A stretch of DNA of 64,000 nucleotides from assembly GCA_944472135.2 (NCBI GenBank), contig OX235265.1, forward strand, positions 39,405,459-39,469,458, written 5' to 3'. The position numbers were made by a program, and so were the translations under genes. Of this stretch, positions 31,086 to 41,875 are shown in pieces. The notes under the pieces are model-generated. The model saw only the letters and a list, made by a program, of their open reading frames with translations. It ran no database searches and was not told where the DNA came from. Position 1 is the stretch's first letter, and every line of letters begins with the position of its first letter. The stretch comes from Trichobilharzia regenti (taxonomy: Eukaryota > Platyhelminthes > Trematoda > Strigeidida > Schistosomatidae).

Positions 31086-31247
31086 ACATCGATCACTGGG
31101 TGTCACAGGTACATCTATATGGCGAGGTCTAAACAAATTGAAATACGCATCCTGGATTCTCCTGCTGACGATCACAAGTTTAGACTTATCTATGAAGTTG
31201 ATTCTATTTCATTGTCGACTATGAAAGAACACTTACACCAATATATC

Positions 31248-31325
31248 TGCTCTTAGCCTAGCTGGTAGAGTATTGAACTAGTAGTTCAGAGGTCGCTTGT
31301 TTGAATCTGAAGCGCGATCCAGATT
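31248..31325 (+). mobile_element. tRNA-like SINE head fragment
   Basis: TAGCCTAGCTGGTAGAGTAT (A-box-like) and CGCTTGTTTGAATCTGAAGC (B-box-like) at tRNA spacing. Not a working tRNA: arms do not pair. Confidence 0.5.
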
Positions 31326-31609
31326 ACACATTTCAATATCATCATTTTGCCATTCGAAGGCTATCTAAGCTAGTCTAACTCAAAAATGTTTGTGTTAAGG
31401 AAATATAAAATTGCATATTAAAATATTGTACACTGTTGTTTATAGGTGTATTTTATGACATGTATTTATTTGATTTCATGTCACCAGTCTATTTAAAAAA
31501 GCTAAACCTTTATTTAGATTTTAATATTAGCCTATGAAGGGTGTAGGATTTGCGATTTCTTCTATAGACATATCATTTCCTGTATGCAGCTTAGACTGCA
31601 GTATTACAC
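31326..31609. other. AT-rich interval, nothing recognised
   Basis: No motif recognised. Confidence 0.4.
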
Positions 31610-31805
31610 ACATTACTCTGGTTTAATTGGTGGATGGTGACTAGCAGTTGAATCCAGGGCAAAGTGCATTTCGTCCTGTTTGGGACTTGTCAGATGGATG
31701 TACTTGCATTTTTCAGTGAGTGATGATGTTCCCGCCGAGGCTCGAACCCAGTGCCCATAGTTTCAAACACCAAAGCGTTATCCATTAGACCACTTGGGCC
31801 ACAAG
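31610..31805 (-). mobile_element. Smalpha-type SINE with hammerhead domain
   Basis: Minus strand: tRNA-like head (31729-31801; A box AGTGGTCTAATGG, B box GGGTTCGAGCCTCGG), then a hammerhead domain (31645-31706) and the terminal block TAGTCACCATCCACCAATTA. This order, and the CATCCA...CTGGATTC stem I, are characteristic of the schistosome Smalpha retroposons. Confidence 0.8.
31645..31706 (-). ncRNA. Degenerate Smalpha hammerhead ribozyme
   Basis: Minus strand: CATCCA stem I, core CTGACAAG (CTGATGAG in active forms), stem II TCC...GGA, GAAATGCACTTTGC for GAAA/stem III, and GCC instead of the GTC cleavage triplet, then TGGATTC. Recognisable but inactive. Confidence 0.65.
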
Positions 31806-31833
31806 AGCTACCTCTTTTGCAACGGGTCACGTT

Positions 31834-32097
31834 AATTTAATTGAATTTTAGATTTTCCCGTCGATTGGTTGGAACGAAGTGCTCGGTCCCAGGTGTATCC
31901 AGATGACGAATCCCAAATAGGAGGAAATGCGCATCGTGGATTCCACTGTTAGTCACCATCCACCAATTAAATTCTAATTAAATTCCCAGACATCGTCGAA
32001 GCATCTGCACAACAAGTCGACAAACATATCAACCTCAGACCGAGCACTTCCGTCCAATCAATCGACGGGAAAATCTAAAATTCAATTAAATTACTCT
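31834..32097. repeat. Inverted repeat around a Smalpha fragment
   Basis: 31834-31891 is the reverse complement of 32040-32097 with few differences (TTTTCCCGTCGATTGGTTGG on the left, CCAATCAATCGACGGGAAAA on the right). The loop holds the sense Smalpha hammerhead. Confidence 0.75.
31893..31980 (+). mobile_element. Truncated Smalpha copy with hammerhead domain
   Basis: Contains TATCCAG, ATGACGAATCCCAAATAGGA, GGAAATGCGCATC and GTGGATTCCACTG, then TTAGTCACCATCCACCAATT. The core is displaced and mutated relative to CTGATGAG. It lies in opposite orientation to the copy at 31610-31805, and no tRNA-like head precedes it. Confidence 0.72.
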
Positions 32098-33252
32098 AGT
32101 AGTTTAAAAAAAGATGATAATGTATGCCTGTTTTATTTATTTTTTGTCTGTGTTTCCTGTCTAAATAAAGCAATAGAAAATAAATGAACTATTTACATGC
32201 ATAAGTCACTAACTAAAGATGAGAATACGGAGAAAAAATAGCTCAGACTCTTTGTGTCTCTGAATTCTCAAGGAACTAAGAGCTTTGACATATATATATA
32301 TATCCATTAGTTAGATTCTCGCCTTTCCGGTTCCGAGTTCGATCTAACAAAGAGTCATAAATTTGTTCTACTGAACAATCAAAAGACGACTAGACAGGAA
32401 CTCCTGTACTTAATGTCTATTCGTTACCACCCGGGAGCATATTTCACGATGACATTTTTCAGCCTAGTCTATTTTTCCATCTCATCATACTACAATAATC
32501 ATATACAGTCTGTTTTTCTGTTCAAATTTACAATGTAAATGAGTTTTTTGCTTTTTCCAATCTGATTGAAACTTCTAATCTTTCAGTGTCATCGACTTTA
32601 TTTCTTTTCAATAATTGATCAAGGTCACTGTGACTATTTGCATAGGCATTTCTTCTTCCTGTTTTTCTTCTCTTTCGCTTTCGTCATTATGTCTTACTAC
32701 TTATGAATGATTCAGTAGTAATAGTGATGAATATGCAAATGTGGTAATCTGTGTATATGTATGTATGTGTGTATGTATGCATGCATGTATGTTAGATGGT
32801 CATATATACTGTCATTTTCCATACACTGAGTTGACAAATTTAGAAAACAAGCTTAAGCTTCTTATCATCTTTCTAACAAAAATAAGCGAAACAAATTTCT
32901 TCTGTGTGATAAATGAAGCATTCATGTTTTTAAGTGGACATGTGATTTTTGAATAAAACATGAGGCTTAGTTTTATTAGCATATTTGTTTACTATATTTT
33001 TATGTTAATTTTTTCTTGCCTTTTACCAGAGTTTTTTTGGAGGAATTTTCCCCTAATAGTGTGTTTAACTTATTCGGATATACTTTAATCAAATAGTAAT
33101 CCCTTTCACTATGCACAATCCCCCTGTCACTTTATTTGAGCATTGTCTTTATTCAACATACTACTTCTACTGCTATGGAATTGATTGGACAGTACTCTGC
33201 TCTAACTGATCGATTATTTTTCCGTTTTATGAATAACAATGACCTAATCATA
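32098..33252. other. AT-rich interval with short simple repeats
   Basis: TA repeat near 32290-32303 and TATG/TGCA repeats at about 32752-32791. No gene recognised; the 71-codon frame at 32741 runs through the simple repeat. Confidence 0.45.
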
Positions 33253-33383
33253 TTAGATGGCTGAAGGCAATCGGCAACAGGGAAGCCTTGCTCGGTCTAG
33301 GTTTCGTGCGAGTTGGCACTCGTAAAATTGATAGAATTCATCATGAGCTGATGTTGGTTAGAGAACCATTGGAAAACCTGGAA

Positions 33384-33432
33384 GTACTGGACAGCTGTCT
33401 CGTCAGGCTAGTTTGTGACTCGTCATCAGTAC
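33384..33432 (-). ncRNA. Degenerate hammerhead-ribozyme domain
   Basis: Minus strand: stem I GTACTG/CAGTAC, stem II GTC/GAC, ACAGCTGTC intact. The core is shortened and reordered (CTGATGACGAG directly after GTA) and GAAAC is GAGAC. Confidence 0.55.
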
Positions 33433-33470
33433 ACAACCAGAAAGTCCTGGGCTCGAACCCCGGTGGATGC

Positions 33471-33519
33471 GTACTGCTGAAGAGTCCCAAACTAGCCTGA
33501 CGAAACAATTGTCCAATAC
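33471..33519 (+). ncRNA. Hammerhead-ribozyme-like domain, lightly damaged
   Basis: GTACTG, core CTGAAGAG, stem II GTC...GAC with a longer loop, GAAAC, mini-loop AATT, GTC and CAATAC. One core change and one stem I mismatch. Confidence 0.6.
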
Positions 33520-33837
33520 TTCCAGGTTTTCCAATGGTTCTCTAACCAATGTCAGCTCATGATGAAATCCTGTAACCAATCAAATCCCTACAAACCAACA
33601 TTTGGTAGAATTCAGTCTGCACCAAAGAAAAAGGGACCAGAAACATCACACTAGTTACTATTGTCCAACAATCAAAATGACCTAATCAACTGGTATATCC
33701 ATTGTTCCTCCATATAGTGTAGTCATCTTTCCTAATCCTTCACAGTAGGATGAATTTCCCAGGAAAACTAATATTCTAAGACTGGCTGCTTAACTACAAC
33801 TGGCTTTTGTGGTAGCTATTTCCCGACTGGGCCCGTG

Positions 33838-33918
33838 CTTTGGGTCCCAGTGGTTGAATGGTATTCGAGCTTGCCGTGCAACCAGAAGGTCCTGGGTTCG
33901 AAACCTAGTGGGTGCGTA
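33838..33918 (+). mobile_element. tRNA-like head of a hammerhead SINE
   Basis: GGGTCCCAGTGGTTGAATGG (A-box region) and CCTGGGTTCGAAACC (B box), ending at GGGTGCGTACT where the hammerhead should begin. Cut there; another SINE follows at 33928. Confidence 0.7.
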
Positions 33919-33927
33919 CTCCTTAGT

Positions 33928-34160
33928 GCGTCGGTGGTATAGCTGTTGGGACGCTTGCCGATCATGCACATGGTCCGGGGTTCGATTCCCGGCCACCGAT
34001 GCACTCCTTTACCTCGCTAAGCCAGAAATAATGATGGTAAAGAGGAAAGGTTGGGCATGAGGCTAGCAACCATATCCTGTAAAATAAAAACTACTACAGA
34101 AACTTCAAGCTACTAGCTTGAGGCTCTATGTACCACTGGGGAAAGTGAAGGAAAAAAAAT
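33928..34160 (+). mobile_element. tRNA-Gly-headed SINE
   Basis: Starts GCGTCGGTGGTATAGCTGTT, exactly at the 5' sequence of the tRNA-Gly gene, with B box GGGGTTCGATTCCCGGCC. The body is CTCGCTAAGCCAGAAATAAT; the tail is CTCTATGTACCACTGGGGAA followed by A8. It lies directly after a truncated hammerhead-SINE head. Confidence 0.87.
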
Positions 34161-34668
34161 TTCAAGCTTTCAGAGTATTGATTTTATTGTGTCTGACAAA
34201 AATAATTCATGTAACAAAGAAACAGATAGGCGCATATGATTAACATTCAGTTGGTTTTCAGGGGTAAATATTTCAATAATGTGGGAATAATCATTCACAT
34301 CATCTTTGATTACTTATACCTCAGAAGGAAATCCAGATATGGTTTTCTAATTTCCTAATGTCACGAGTTGAATTTCCGTGTACAACATTTTGATTTTTAT
34401 TATACTGATATAAATTACATTATCTAACTTTTGACTGAATCTAATTTTTCTCTAAACTATTAGTGTATTGTTGTGGCCTAGTAGTTCTTTAATTGTGAAC
34501 TAATTTATTCTTATGTAACTGCATTCTGTTATTGGTAGTTAGGATAACTTTCACTTACGTTAACCCTCCTAATGAATGAGACGCTTAAAGTCAATCATCA
34601 GAAGATAGCTTTGTACCAGAATACTGTGTTTGTTGGTGTACACTAGCTAGATGCCTGTAAATTTGAGC
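34161..34668. other. AT-rich interval, nothing recognised
   Basis: No motif recognised. Confidence 0.45.
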
Positions 34669-34680
34669 ATATTTGAACTT

Positions 34681-34915
34681 TTTTTTCTCCTTCACGTTCC
34701 CCAGTGGAACATGGGGCTTCAAGCTAATGGCTTGAATTTTCTGTAGCAATGTTTATTTTTACAGGATACGGTTGCTAGCCTCATGCCCAACCTTTCCTCT
34801 TTACCATAATTATTTCTAGCTTAGCGAGGTAAAGGAGTGCATCGGTGGCCAGGGATCGAACCCCGGACTATGTGCATGGTCGACGAGCATCCTAACCCCT
34901 ATGCCACGGACGGAT
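34681..34915 (-). mobile_element. tRNA-Gly-headed SINE with target-site duplication
   Basis: Minus-strand full copy. The tail at left holds GAAGCCCCATGTTCCACTGG preceded on that strand's end by a T run in plus orientation. The head at right has B box GGGGTTCGATCCCTGG. Flanked by atatttgaactt (34669-34680) and atatttgagctt (34916-34927), a 12-bp duplication with one mismatch. Confidence 0.87.
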
Positions 34916-34927
34916 ATATTTGAGCTT

Positions 34928-36169
34928 ACATCACTCATTAAAGTAAGTAGTCACAGACTTGCAATTCAACTGTTTAAGCCGTAACTATAATCGTCGACAA
35001 GCCTAATTTATGTTCATTCTTGTGAAAAGCTGTCTGTATGATTTTTTGTTCCTTAAAAAGGTTTGTCAATAATTAAAAAGATGGCAATTTTTTTATAGAA
35101 CGATGTTGCTTATCCAAATGTAGCCATGTTTAGTGTCTCAACTCTGTAACAATTTTAATTTTGATTTTGTGAACTAACATGTGTTTATTCAATTAGTGAT
35201 GATAGTTTGTGAAAATATTCGACAGGTGTCAATCAATTTAATTGCTAGAAAAAAGTCTTAATTAGGAATATTGAATAAGATGTTAAATAATTAGCACTAG
35301 AGATACTAGAGAATAAACTGTGACTGACTGGGATTCAGCACTGAACTCGCCTCAGTAGAACAGCACTTCGACCTACCACACTCCAAGTATGCATCATACA
35401 AAAATAGACAAAAAGTAGAAAAGCATAACCCCCCCCCACCCCTTCAAAAGAAAAAATTATAAGAAGAAGCAGAAACGTGAGGGAGAAAACATGACAATTT
35501 AGTGAATATGGCATACCACACACAGACAGTGAATGCATTTACACCACTGAGAACGATTTTATGCCACATTACCAATAGTCTAAAAGTCGTTGGATCTTAG
35601 CAACCACAGGATTCGAACTAGGCAGTCTACGACTCTCCCTACATGTGTCTCAAATCAACTGTCAAGGTCTTCATGGAGTCAATAGACCAATAGGCGCGAA
35701 CATTTCAAATAATGTTTCATTCGGTTAGTTTAATGAGGTAACGAATGCGGTTGAAAACCATAGAAAGCTCTACAACTAAACTTTTTTTCTAATTTTAAAA
35801 TGTTAAGCACAGAAACTGAAAGTTATGCATATAGATTATCGGTTTCGTCCCAGTTTCCAACTCTTCAGTATTGTGCACCCATACCCCTGTCAGGGATCGG
35901 ACCCGAGGCCTTAAGTCCACGAGATCGAGATCGTTGGCTATTTATTTGCTTTTTGAATACCATTAGCAGTCAGAGCGCATATTATAAATTAGACCTAAAA
36001 CAGAGAGGACTTTATATTGCCCTCTGTTTTCAATATTCCTATGGCTTACATCTCGTCATGACTCGTGAACATTTTTTTGATTATAAGTTTTTGACGAATA
36101 CAGTTTTTAGTGAAAATATTGATTGCGTAGATGATTTATTTTTCTGATCACCATAGAAATATTCGGTTA
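34928..36169. other. Interval with two tRNA-like fragments, no gene
   Basis: Minus-strand B-box-like segments occur near 35608-35622 (AGGATTCGAACTAGG on plus) and 35893-35910 (GGGATCGGACCCGAGG on plus). They suggest decayed SINE heads of other families. The 115-codon frame at 35800-36147 spans the latter and shows no protein motif. A C9 run lies near 35430. Confidence 0.45.
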
Positions 36170-36396
36170 TTTTTGTTCGATGAAACACATTTTTCTTACA
36201 TTTATTCCTCTTAATGAATTTGAACAAAGCATAAACTACTGTTTTATCAGAATAAAGTGGTACCATCTTTTATTTCGTTACCTTCTCGTCAGCTGCTCAC
36301 AGTCCAAAAACATTATTAAATATATGTACAAAAACAATTTTAACATACTTGCACAGAGTTCATTTTAAACAAAAATCAACTAATCAATATATGCAT

Positions 36397-36402
<6 letters not shown>

Positions 36403-36440
<38 letters not shown>
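36403..36440. repeat. (AT)n microsatellite
   Basis: Uninterrupted alternating A and T, about 38 bp. Confidence 0.95.
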
Positions 36441-36443
<3 letters not shown>

Positions 36444-36529
36444 ATATTAAACACTATTCCGAACAACAATAATAATCATAAACAATGGAAACTTTTCAGC
36501 ATTTCACATTCAGATGAAAAAGAGATGAA

Positions 36530-37160
36530 AAATATCCGGTTACCAGGGCAAAGAAAGACTGATAACCACCTCTTTCTGGACGCATAAATCAGGTTTCAGG
36601 CGCTTGATGGAAATGACTTCACCAGACTTAAAGAGAATTGTGTCTTTTTGCCTATTAATAATTTTGAACGACTTTTCTACGTCCACCTCGTGACCCGTGT
36701 CAAGGAGATGCCTGGCGATGGATGGCACTATTTAAAGCATTTGTTCCCTTTAGACATAAGCGTTTTGGTACATGTTCATGAAATCGTAGATATGCCCTTG
36801 TTTTTGTCCTTCCAATGTAACTGCTCCCGCAGATACATGTAAATTTGTATATACAGTTGGAGTTAACATGAGAAGGATATTAATCAATTTCTGATTGCAC
36901 CAAAGAGCAAGTTGTTCGATAGACGGGGACGAGCTTAGCTGCAGGATAGGCTCTGGTTAGTCACGTACTCAATCTTCTGTTGACCATTGCTGCAATGTTT
37001 TCACCTTTATAATCAAGTTGAATGTAGACTGGCTTTTTCTCCACTGTGATTTGTTTGACATTCGGGACTTCAGATCTTCCGTACTTGTTGATGAACCTTT
37101 CAGGATACCCATTGCTCTTCAATATCTTTTCAAGAATATTCTACTCAAACTGTAGTTTTT
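36530..37160 (-). pseudogene. Linker and GIY-YIG region of Penelope-like element D
   Basis: Minus-strand frames read LKSNGYPERFINKYG, KPVYIQLDYKGENIAAMVNR, YKFTCICGSSYIGRTKTRA, IARHLLDTGHEVDVEKSFKI and RLKPDLCVQKEVV. The block order is that of the PLE linker, GIY-YIG nuclease and C-terminus. At least one stop (near the end of the linker) and frame changes break it. The terminal 62 codons (36540-36728) are open. Confidence 0.75.
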
Positions 37161-37714
37161 ACTTTGTTCAAAAAACATTTTTCTTCTTTTTCTGTTGAGT
37201 TGTAACTCAAAAGTTTGACCATTTAACTCTAATTCCATATCTGCATATTGAAGACCGTTTCACATTCATCTGAACACCAACACAGTTGAATCTTATTTAT
37301 AATGTCCATGTGATAAGCGTGACTTAAAATCTAAAATTAAGAGAGTTTTGTTAGCTTTGCTTTTGATGATGCCTTTTTGTCAAATTTCTATGGTATCTTT
37401 CTCTGTCAATCTCCTCTTGATTATCTCTTTTTTAACTGTGTTCTTCGACGAAGAAATATATTCTATATTTTTTTTAACTACTTACTACGAGCTTAAAATC
37501 AATTTGAAGTATAGTGTAGTGTTAGACTACAAAACGCATCGCATTACATTGGATGCTGTTTGGATTAATCATTTTTAGAAACTTCATGCAATTCTTCCTG
37601 TTAATAAACTTGAACAAAGCAAGAACAGAAATTGTACCAGGATAATAACGAGCTCATCTTTTATTATTTCGAGGGTTCTTCTCAACTGGTTACAACCTGA
37701 GGGAGAAAAGATAT

Positions 37715-38440
37715 TATTATTGTTCCCTTGAGTTCCTAGTGGAGCATAGGGCTTCAACTGCACGTCTCCACTTGCTTCTGTCTTCTGATGTGCTTTTCAC
37801 CTGCATCCATGTTAGTCCATACTGTTTCAACTCCTCTTCACATGGTCTCCTCCATGTTACACTTGCACTGACGACCCACTCGCTGCTTCCCTTTCGGGCT
37901 GGTTCCACTCGATCAATGGCCTGATGTGTGATGTCACCTAGAGGCCTCCTCAGCGAGTGTCCGATCCATCTCCACTCCATCTCCTGCATATTTGTTGGTT
38001 GGCGATTGGTGCTTCTTTTGTTTGTTCCCATAGTTTCTTGTTGGTGATTGTTTCTGGCCCGGCCATCTGATCTTCAGTATAGAGCCAGCGAAGACAGTTG
38101 TTGGTTGATAAAGGTCTGCAACAGGCTGTTGGAAATATTCTTTGTAACCCGCCCGCCAAGTTTCTGATCCGATCCGTATAGAAGAACTGACTGACTTGAC
38201 GCTGTTTGTATTGGAAATCCGACGGAACTTTGTTGTTGATGCTGGCTGAGTGACGAAGATTTCCAGATTGGTTTCAGTTTGATGAATGTGTTTCTCGCTC
38301 GCCTTCCCGATTCTCGCTCGATTTGACATCCTCGTCCGTTCCTCGTGTAGTTGAGACAATGCTGCCTAGATAAGTGAGTGAATGAAGTAACCTCTTTCAA
38401 ATCCCTCCCGATGATGGTGATTGGCGCTGGATGTTGCTGC
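37715..38440 (-). mobile_element. RTE LINE 3' fragment
   Basis: Minus-strand blocks: LKEVTSFTHLSRQHCLNYTR, ERESGRRARNTFIKLKPIWK, LWEQTKEAPIANQQI, WRWIGHSLRRPLGDITHQA and RSKWRRAVEALCSTRN. The terminal GAAGCCCTATGCTCCACTAG (about 37738-37757) is followed by an AAT tail. Frame broken several times. The 3' end is the closest match here to the SINE tail. Confidence 0.82.
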
Positions 38441-38784
38441 ACTAATAAAAAGATATGAATTACATTAAATATTTGAACATTTTTTTCCACGATCACAAGG
38501 AGTAATTGGTAGGAAGTAAAAGTAACATTAGTCCGGAATGATTTAACTAATTAAGAGTCAAAAACACTGACTGTTTATAGAATAATTAGACGATTAGGCT
38601 TGGAAACAAAAAAACAGAGTTGCGTATAGAAACAAGGTTAAGCTAGAAAGAGCATAACAAATAAAGTGCATTACGTAACCAAAGAAAATGTTTTATCTAA
38701 TAGCCAATAAAAAGGAAAAGAACAAGTTAGGGTGAGTCATGTTTAGATGAGAGAGTAGAGTTTTCTAAACAAAAAAAAGGGGTG
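38441..38784. other. AT-rich interval, nothing recognised
   Basis: No motif recognised. Confidence 0.4.
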
Positions 38785-39260
38785 ACTCATAAAAGTTTTA
38801 TATTTTGTTCTCACCAGGGCAGTGCAAGATTCACCACTGTCTCTTTCTGCGTACATAGATTTGGTTTGAGTAGCTTGATAGCTATTGCTTCAGCAAAGCG
38901 TACCAAGCTAGGTTTCTTTTGCTTGTTGATTATTTTGAACGACTTCAGGCTGTCTACAATATGATCCGTGTCCAGTAGGTGACGCACAATCGCATTGTTT
39001 AATGCTTACGAACCTTTCAGTTTCAGGTTCAATCTCAGTGGCTCACTAAATACTTTAAGTTGACTGTGTAATATTAGCTTGAAAATCCCCATTTAGTCAT
39101 ATGAAAAAGAGAAGACGTTCAGCGAAGAGACTCTTTTCGGCGAATTCATTCACATAGCTGTACAATCGCATTTATATATAACTATTTGTGTGTGTGTGTG
39201 TGTGTACATGAGGTTTGTCAAAATTAGATAATTGATCAGGTAATAAAAGAATGGTCTAAT
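38785..39260 (-). mobile_element. PLE 3' end, lineage D-like coding with lineage B-like terminal repeat
   Basis: Minus-strand C-terminal blocks LLDTDHIVDSLKSFKIIN and LLKPNLCTQKETVVNLALPW lie at about 38800-39010 and are similar to element D. To the right, 39097-39240 holds the pLTR sequence TTCAGCGAAGAGACTCTTTT and GCTGTACAATCGCA known from lineage B, plus a TG repeat. The two parts may be separate insertions. Confidence 0.65.
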
Positions 39261-39689
39261 ATAGAAACAAGGTTAATTGGACAGCAACTAAAGTAAGATT
39301 GAGTTAGTAAGTTAGATGACGTAATATAATTGACTAAAATGTTTTAACTTAGGTCAGGGTAGCAACAGAGGTAATTAAAGGTAGAGACTAAGTAGAAGTG
39401 GGCTAGATAATAATGCCATTTAAATTAGAACTGAAATTGAGCAATTAATTTGGATGACGTAACATAAATGACTAGAAATTGAACGTTGGTAAGGTCAATT
39501 AAAGTGCTAGTGAGGTGTAGAAATTAAATCGGGTGGGGGTAGAGAACAAGAAAGTTGAAAATGCAAAATATTACAATTAAGAAGACAGAATAATACCAAT
39601 GAAGAGACAGAAAAAAAAAAGGAAAAAAAGATTAGGTAGAATTTACTTTTCAGGTAATAAGATAGATTAAGTCCATTGTAAGTGTAATA
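39261..39689. other. AT-rich interval, nothing recognised
   Basis: Repetitive GTAA/GATGACGTAA-like wording suggests an old decayed duplication, but no family was recognised. Contains an A-rich run near 39610-39628. Confidence 0.4.
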
Positions 39690-39910
39690 TTAGATGATTG
39701 GAGGCAATCAGGGCAACAGGAAGCCTTGCTCAGCCTAGGTTTCGGGCTAGTTGACACTCACCAGTCAGTTAGCAAGATGTATCTGTGCAACCTTGAAGGA
39801 ACTCATGTCCCTTCTGAGATTCTCACCCGCTGACTGACAGAATCCAGTCTGCACCAAACAGATGACTAGACACATTAAACTACTTACTAACTAGTGTTCA
39901 GTCAAAAATG
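39690..39910 (+). mobile_element. Dispersed repeat X, contiguous copy
   Basis: Contains GGAGGCAATCAGGGCAACAG, TAGGTTTCGGGCTAGTTGAC and, at its end, CCAGTCTGCACCAAACAGAT and TACTTACTAACTAGTG. It is the reference copy for the fragments at 23281-23473, 33253-33690 and 43920-44200. Confidence 0.6.
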
Positions 39911-40254
39911 ACTATGTAATAGCTGCAGAGTAACCCGAGTAGGCAAACTTTTTCATGCATTTAGTCACACTAAATTGTATATTGTTGTGAAATATTTATA
40001 AAAGAAGATTTTATATCCCAAAAAGTCATCTTCAAAATTTTTTTATTTTTTATTCACCATATCCAATAGACTTAATTTTTCTAACGTTTTTCTGCATACA
40101 TGTAAAGTCTTAAAAATAACCTTATTTGTAGACAAGAGACTAGTCATTTCTCGCCTGGAAGTAAGTAATCGTGTGCACTGATTGACTCTCGACATATGTG
40201 CTTGTGATCGATGAGAATCACACTTGTAGAAGACTATTCAAATAACTGCATTAT

Positions 40255-40771
40255 GTATAAGATTTTGTTTTGATAAAATCACACAGTGTTGTTATACAGT
40301 AATATTAACTGATGCGACCACGTTTCGAGAGCAAATTATTGCCACTCATAATCATATCAAGTCACTACTCACACAACTTTTTTTCTTTCATTTATATACA
40401 TGTGTGGAGTTGACCAGATATTTGAATAAAAATCAATATGTGATAATCTACATTCAGAAATAATAATACGAGTGTTATTGATCAACTACAATCAGATGGG
40501 AAATAAGACGAGTGTTTTTATAGTCAAAATAAGTTACTTGTTAGAATGTTTTGATGTGCTTCCATATTTGTGGTATTTGCATTGAGTTATTTCTGTTCCA
40601 TGTGTTGTGTTGGGTGTAGATTATTCGAAGAACCAGGATTCAGTAATTAATCTCTCTCACTCTCCACCTACCTAGATCACTTCTTAGAATCTTAACCCTA
40701 TCCCACCCTATTGTGTGGTTTTATGTTAATGCATGTAGTGCAATGTAGTGCTGAGCTTTTTTCTAAATTAC
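40255..40771 (-). mobile_element. Penelope-like element A, antisense copy, left part
   Basis: 40255-40540 matches the inverted pLTR arm at 1100-1385 (plus orientation here), for example CGACCACGTTTCGAGAGCAAA-type sequence. 40560-40771 is the reverse complement of the coding end near 1735-1960. Interrupted at 40771 by an RTE insertion and resumed at 41758. Confidence 0.75.
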
Positions 40772-41757
40772 TTATCGCCAATGATTTTCCTGATTGCAGT
40801 AGATTGGATAATGCAACAGACAGCGGCCAATGAGGAAACAGGCATAAAATGGACTCACACAAAAACTTGAAGTATCTGAACTTCGCCGATGATATATGTC
40901 TGATTTCCCACAAACTGGAAGATATGCAAGTGAAAAGCAACAAGTTGGCAGAAGAAGCATCCAGAGAAGATAGGACTTCAGGTAAACATAGAGAAAACAG
41001 AGGTGATGAAGATTCCTGGCCAACAGCCACTGCAACAACAACAACAACAGACAACAATCAGCCAGCATAAATGGGAGGAACCTGAAAGAAGCAACCTCCT
41101 TTACCTACTAACTACCCACCTATCTGGGAAGCATCGTTTCAACTACAGGCGAACGGAACTGACGAGGATATCAAAGCGAGGATCGGGAAAGCAAGACAAG
41201 CTTTCATTACTCTCAAGTTCGTATGCAGGTCAACAGCACTCAACATGAAAGTGAAAATATGATCCGGATTTTCAACTGCAAAGGGAAGTCAGTGCTACTA
41301 TACGGATCAGAGACTTGGCCAGCTCGTCATGAAGAGCATCTCAAACAGACTACAGACCTTCATCAACAGTTGTCTTCGCTCAGTACTTCACTGAAGGTCA
41401 GATGGCCAGCCAGAAAAGATCAGCAATAGGGAGGGATCTCTGGCAATGAGCGATCCAACCAGGAACCGATTGTGCAGCAAATAGGCAGGGAGAAACGGAG
41501 ATAGATTGACCACACTCTGAGGAAAGCATCAAGTGACATCACACGCCAGGCCATCGCTCGAGTGGAACCCAAAAGGGAAGCGGCGAGTTGGTCGTCAGTG
41601 CAAGGGTGACTTTGAGGAGGTGATGTGAAGAGGAGGTGAAAGCATATAGGCAGTCGTTGAGCCAGGTGAAAACGTTGGCGCAGAACCGAACGCAATGGAG
41701 ACTTGGGCGGCTGAAGCCCTATTTTCCTCTAGGAATTAAAGGAAATAATAATAATCG
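40772..41757 (+). mobile_element. RTE LINE insertion with partial RT domain
   Basis: Starts in the RT palm (DWIMQQTAANEETGIKWTHT; then LNFADDICLISHKLEDMQ in the next frame, with the catalytic FADD intact). It continues through KIPGQQPLQ, TDEDIKARIGKARQAF and the C-terminal WRLGRLKPYFPLGIK-position blocks to GAAGCCCTATTTTCCTCTAG and an AAT tail (41740-41757). It sits inside PLE A sequence. Several frameshifts; no endonuclease. It is the longest RTE fragment in the window. Confidence 0.8.
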
Positions 41758-41875
41758 GGGTCAACCATTCTTACCTTAGCTAACTTCTTATGTTTCCTAC
41801 AATCTGATTACCCCCGATCTACTAGTTTGACCTATATAGAGTTGACTTGACAGCCATTGCAAATAAGAAGTTCAA
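41758..41875 (-). mobile_element. Penelope-like element A, antisense copy, right part
   Basis: Reverse complement of about 1610-1720 (CGGGGTCAACCATTCTTACC, ATCTACTAGTTTGACCTATA). Together with 40255-40771 it restores one PLE segment once the RTE is disregarded. Confidence 0.72.

Larger units (their letters stand above)
33336..33600. mobile_element. Head-to-head pair of hammerhead-SINE fragments
   Basis: An antisense 3' part and hammerhead (about 33338-33432) joins a sense half starting at CCAGAAAGTCCTGGGCTCG and running through its hammerhead (33471-33519) to CCAATCAAATCCCTACAAAC. The same organisation is seen at 16545-16985. Confidence 0.75.
33253..33690 (+). mobile_element. Dispersed repeat X, split by a hammerhead-SINE pair
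   Basis: The left part (33253-33335) reads GAAGGCAATCGGCAACAGGG and TAGGTTTCGTGCGAGTTGGC. The right part (33600-33690) reads ATTCAGTCTGCACCAAAG and CATCACACTAGTTACTA. The two parts are contiguous in the copy at 39690-39910. Family identity not recognised. Confidence 0.6.
36170..37700 (-). mobile_element. Penelope-like element D with terminal-repeat candidates
   Basis: A minus-strand GIY-YIG coding region (36530-37160) is bracketed by two similar segments in the same orientation, about 36200-36300 and 37590-37690. They share TTGAACAAAGCA, CATCTTTTATT and TTCTCGTCAGCTG/TTCTCAACTGG-type blocks. These are candidate pLTRs in direct orientation. An (AT)n of about 38 bp interrupts at 36403-36440. 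Confidence 0.65.

Noticed and set aside
35800..36147. 115-codon plus-strand frame as a gene
   Set aside because: It covers a decayed tRNA-like segment and AT-rich sequence, with no motif or splice signals.
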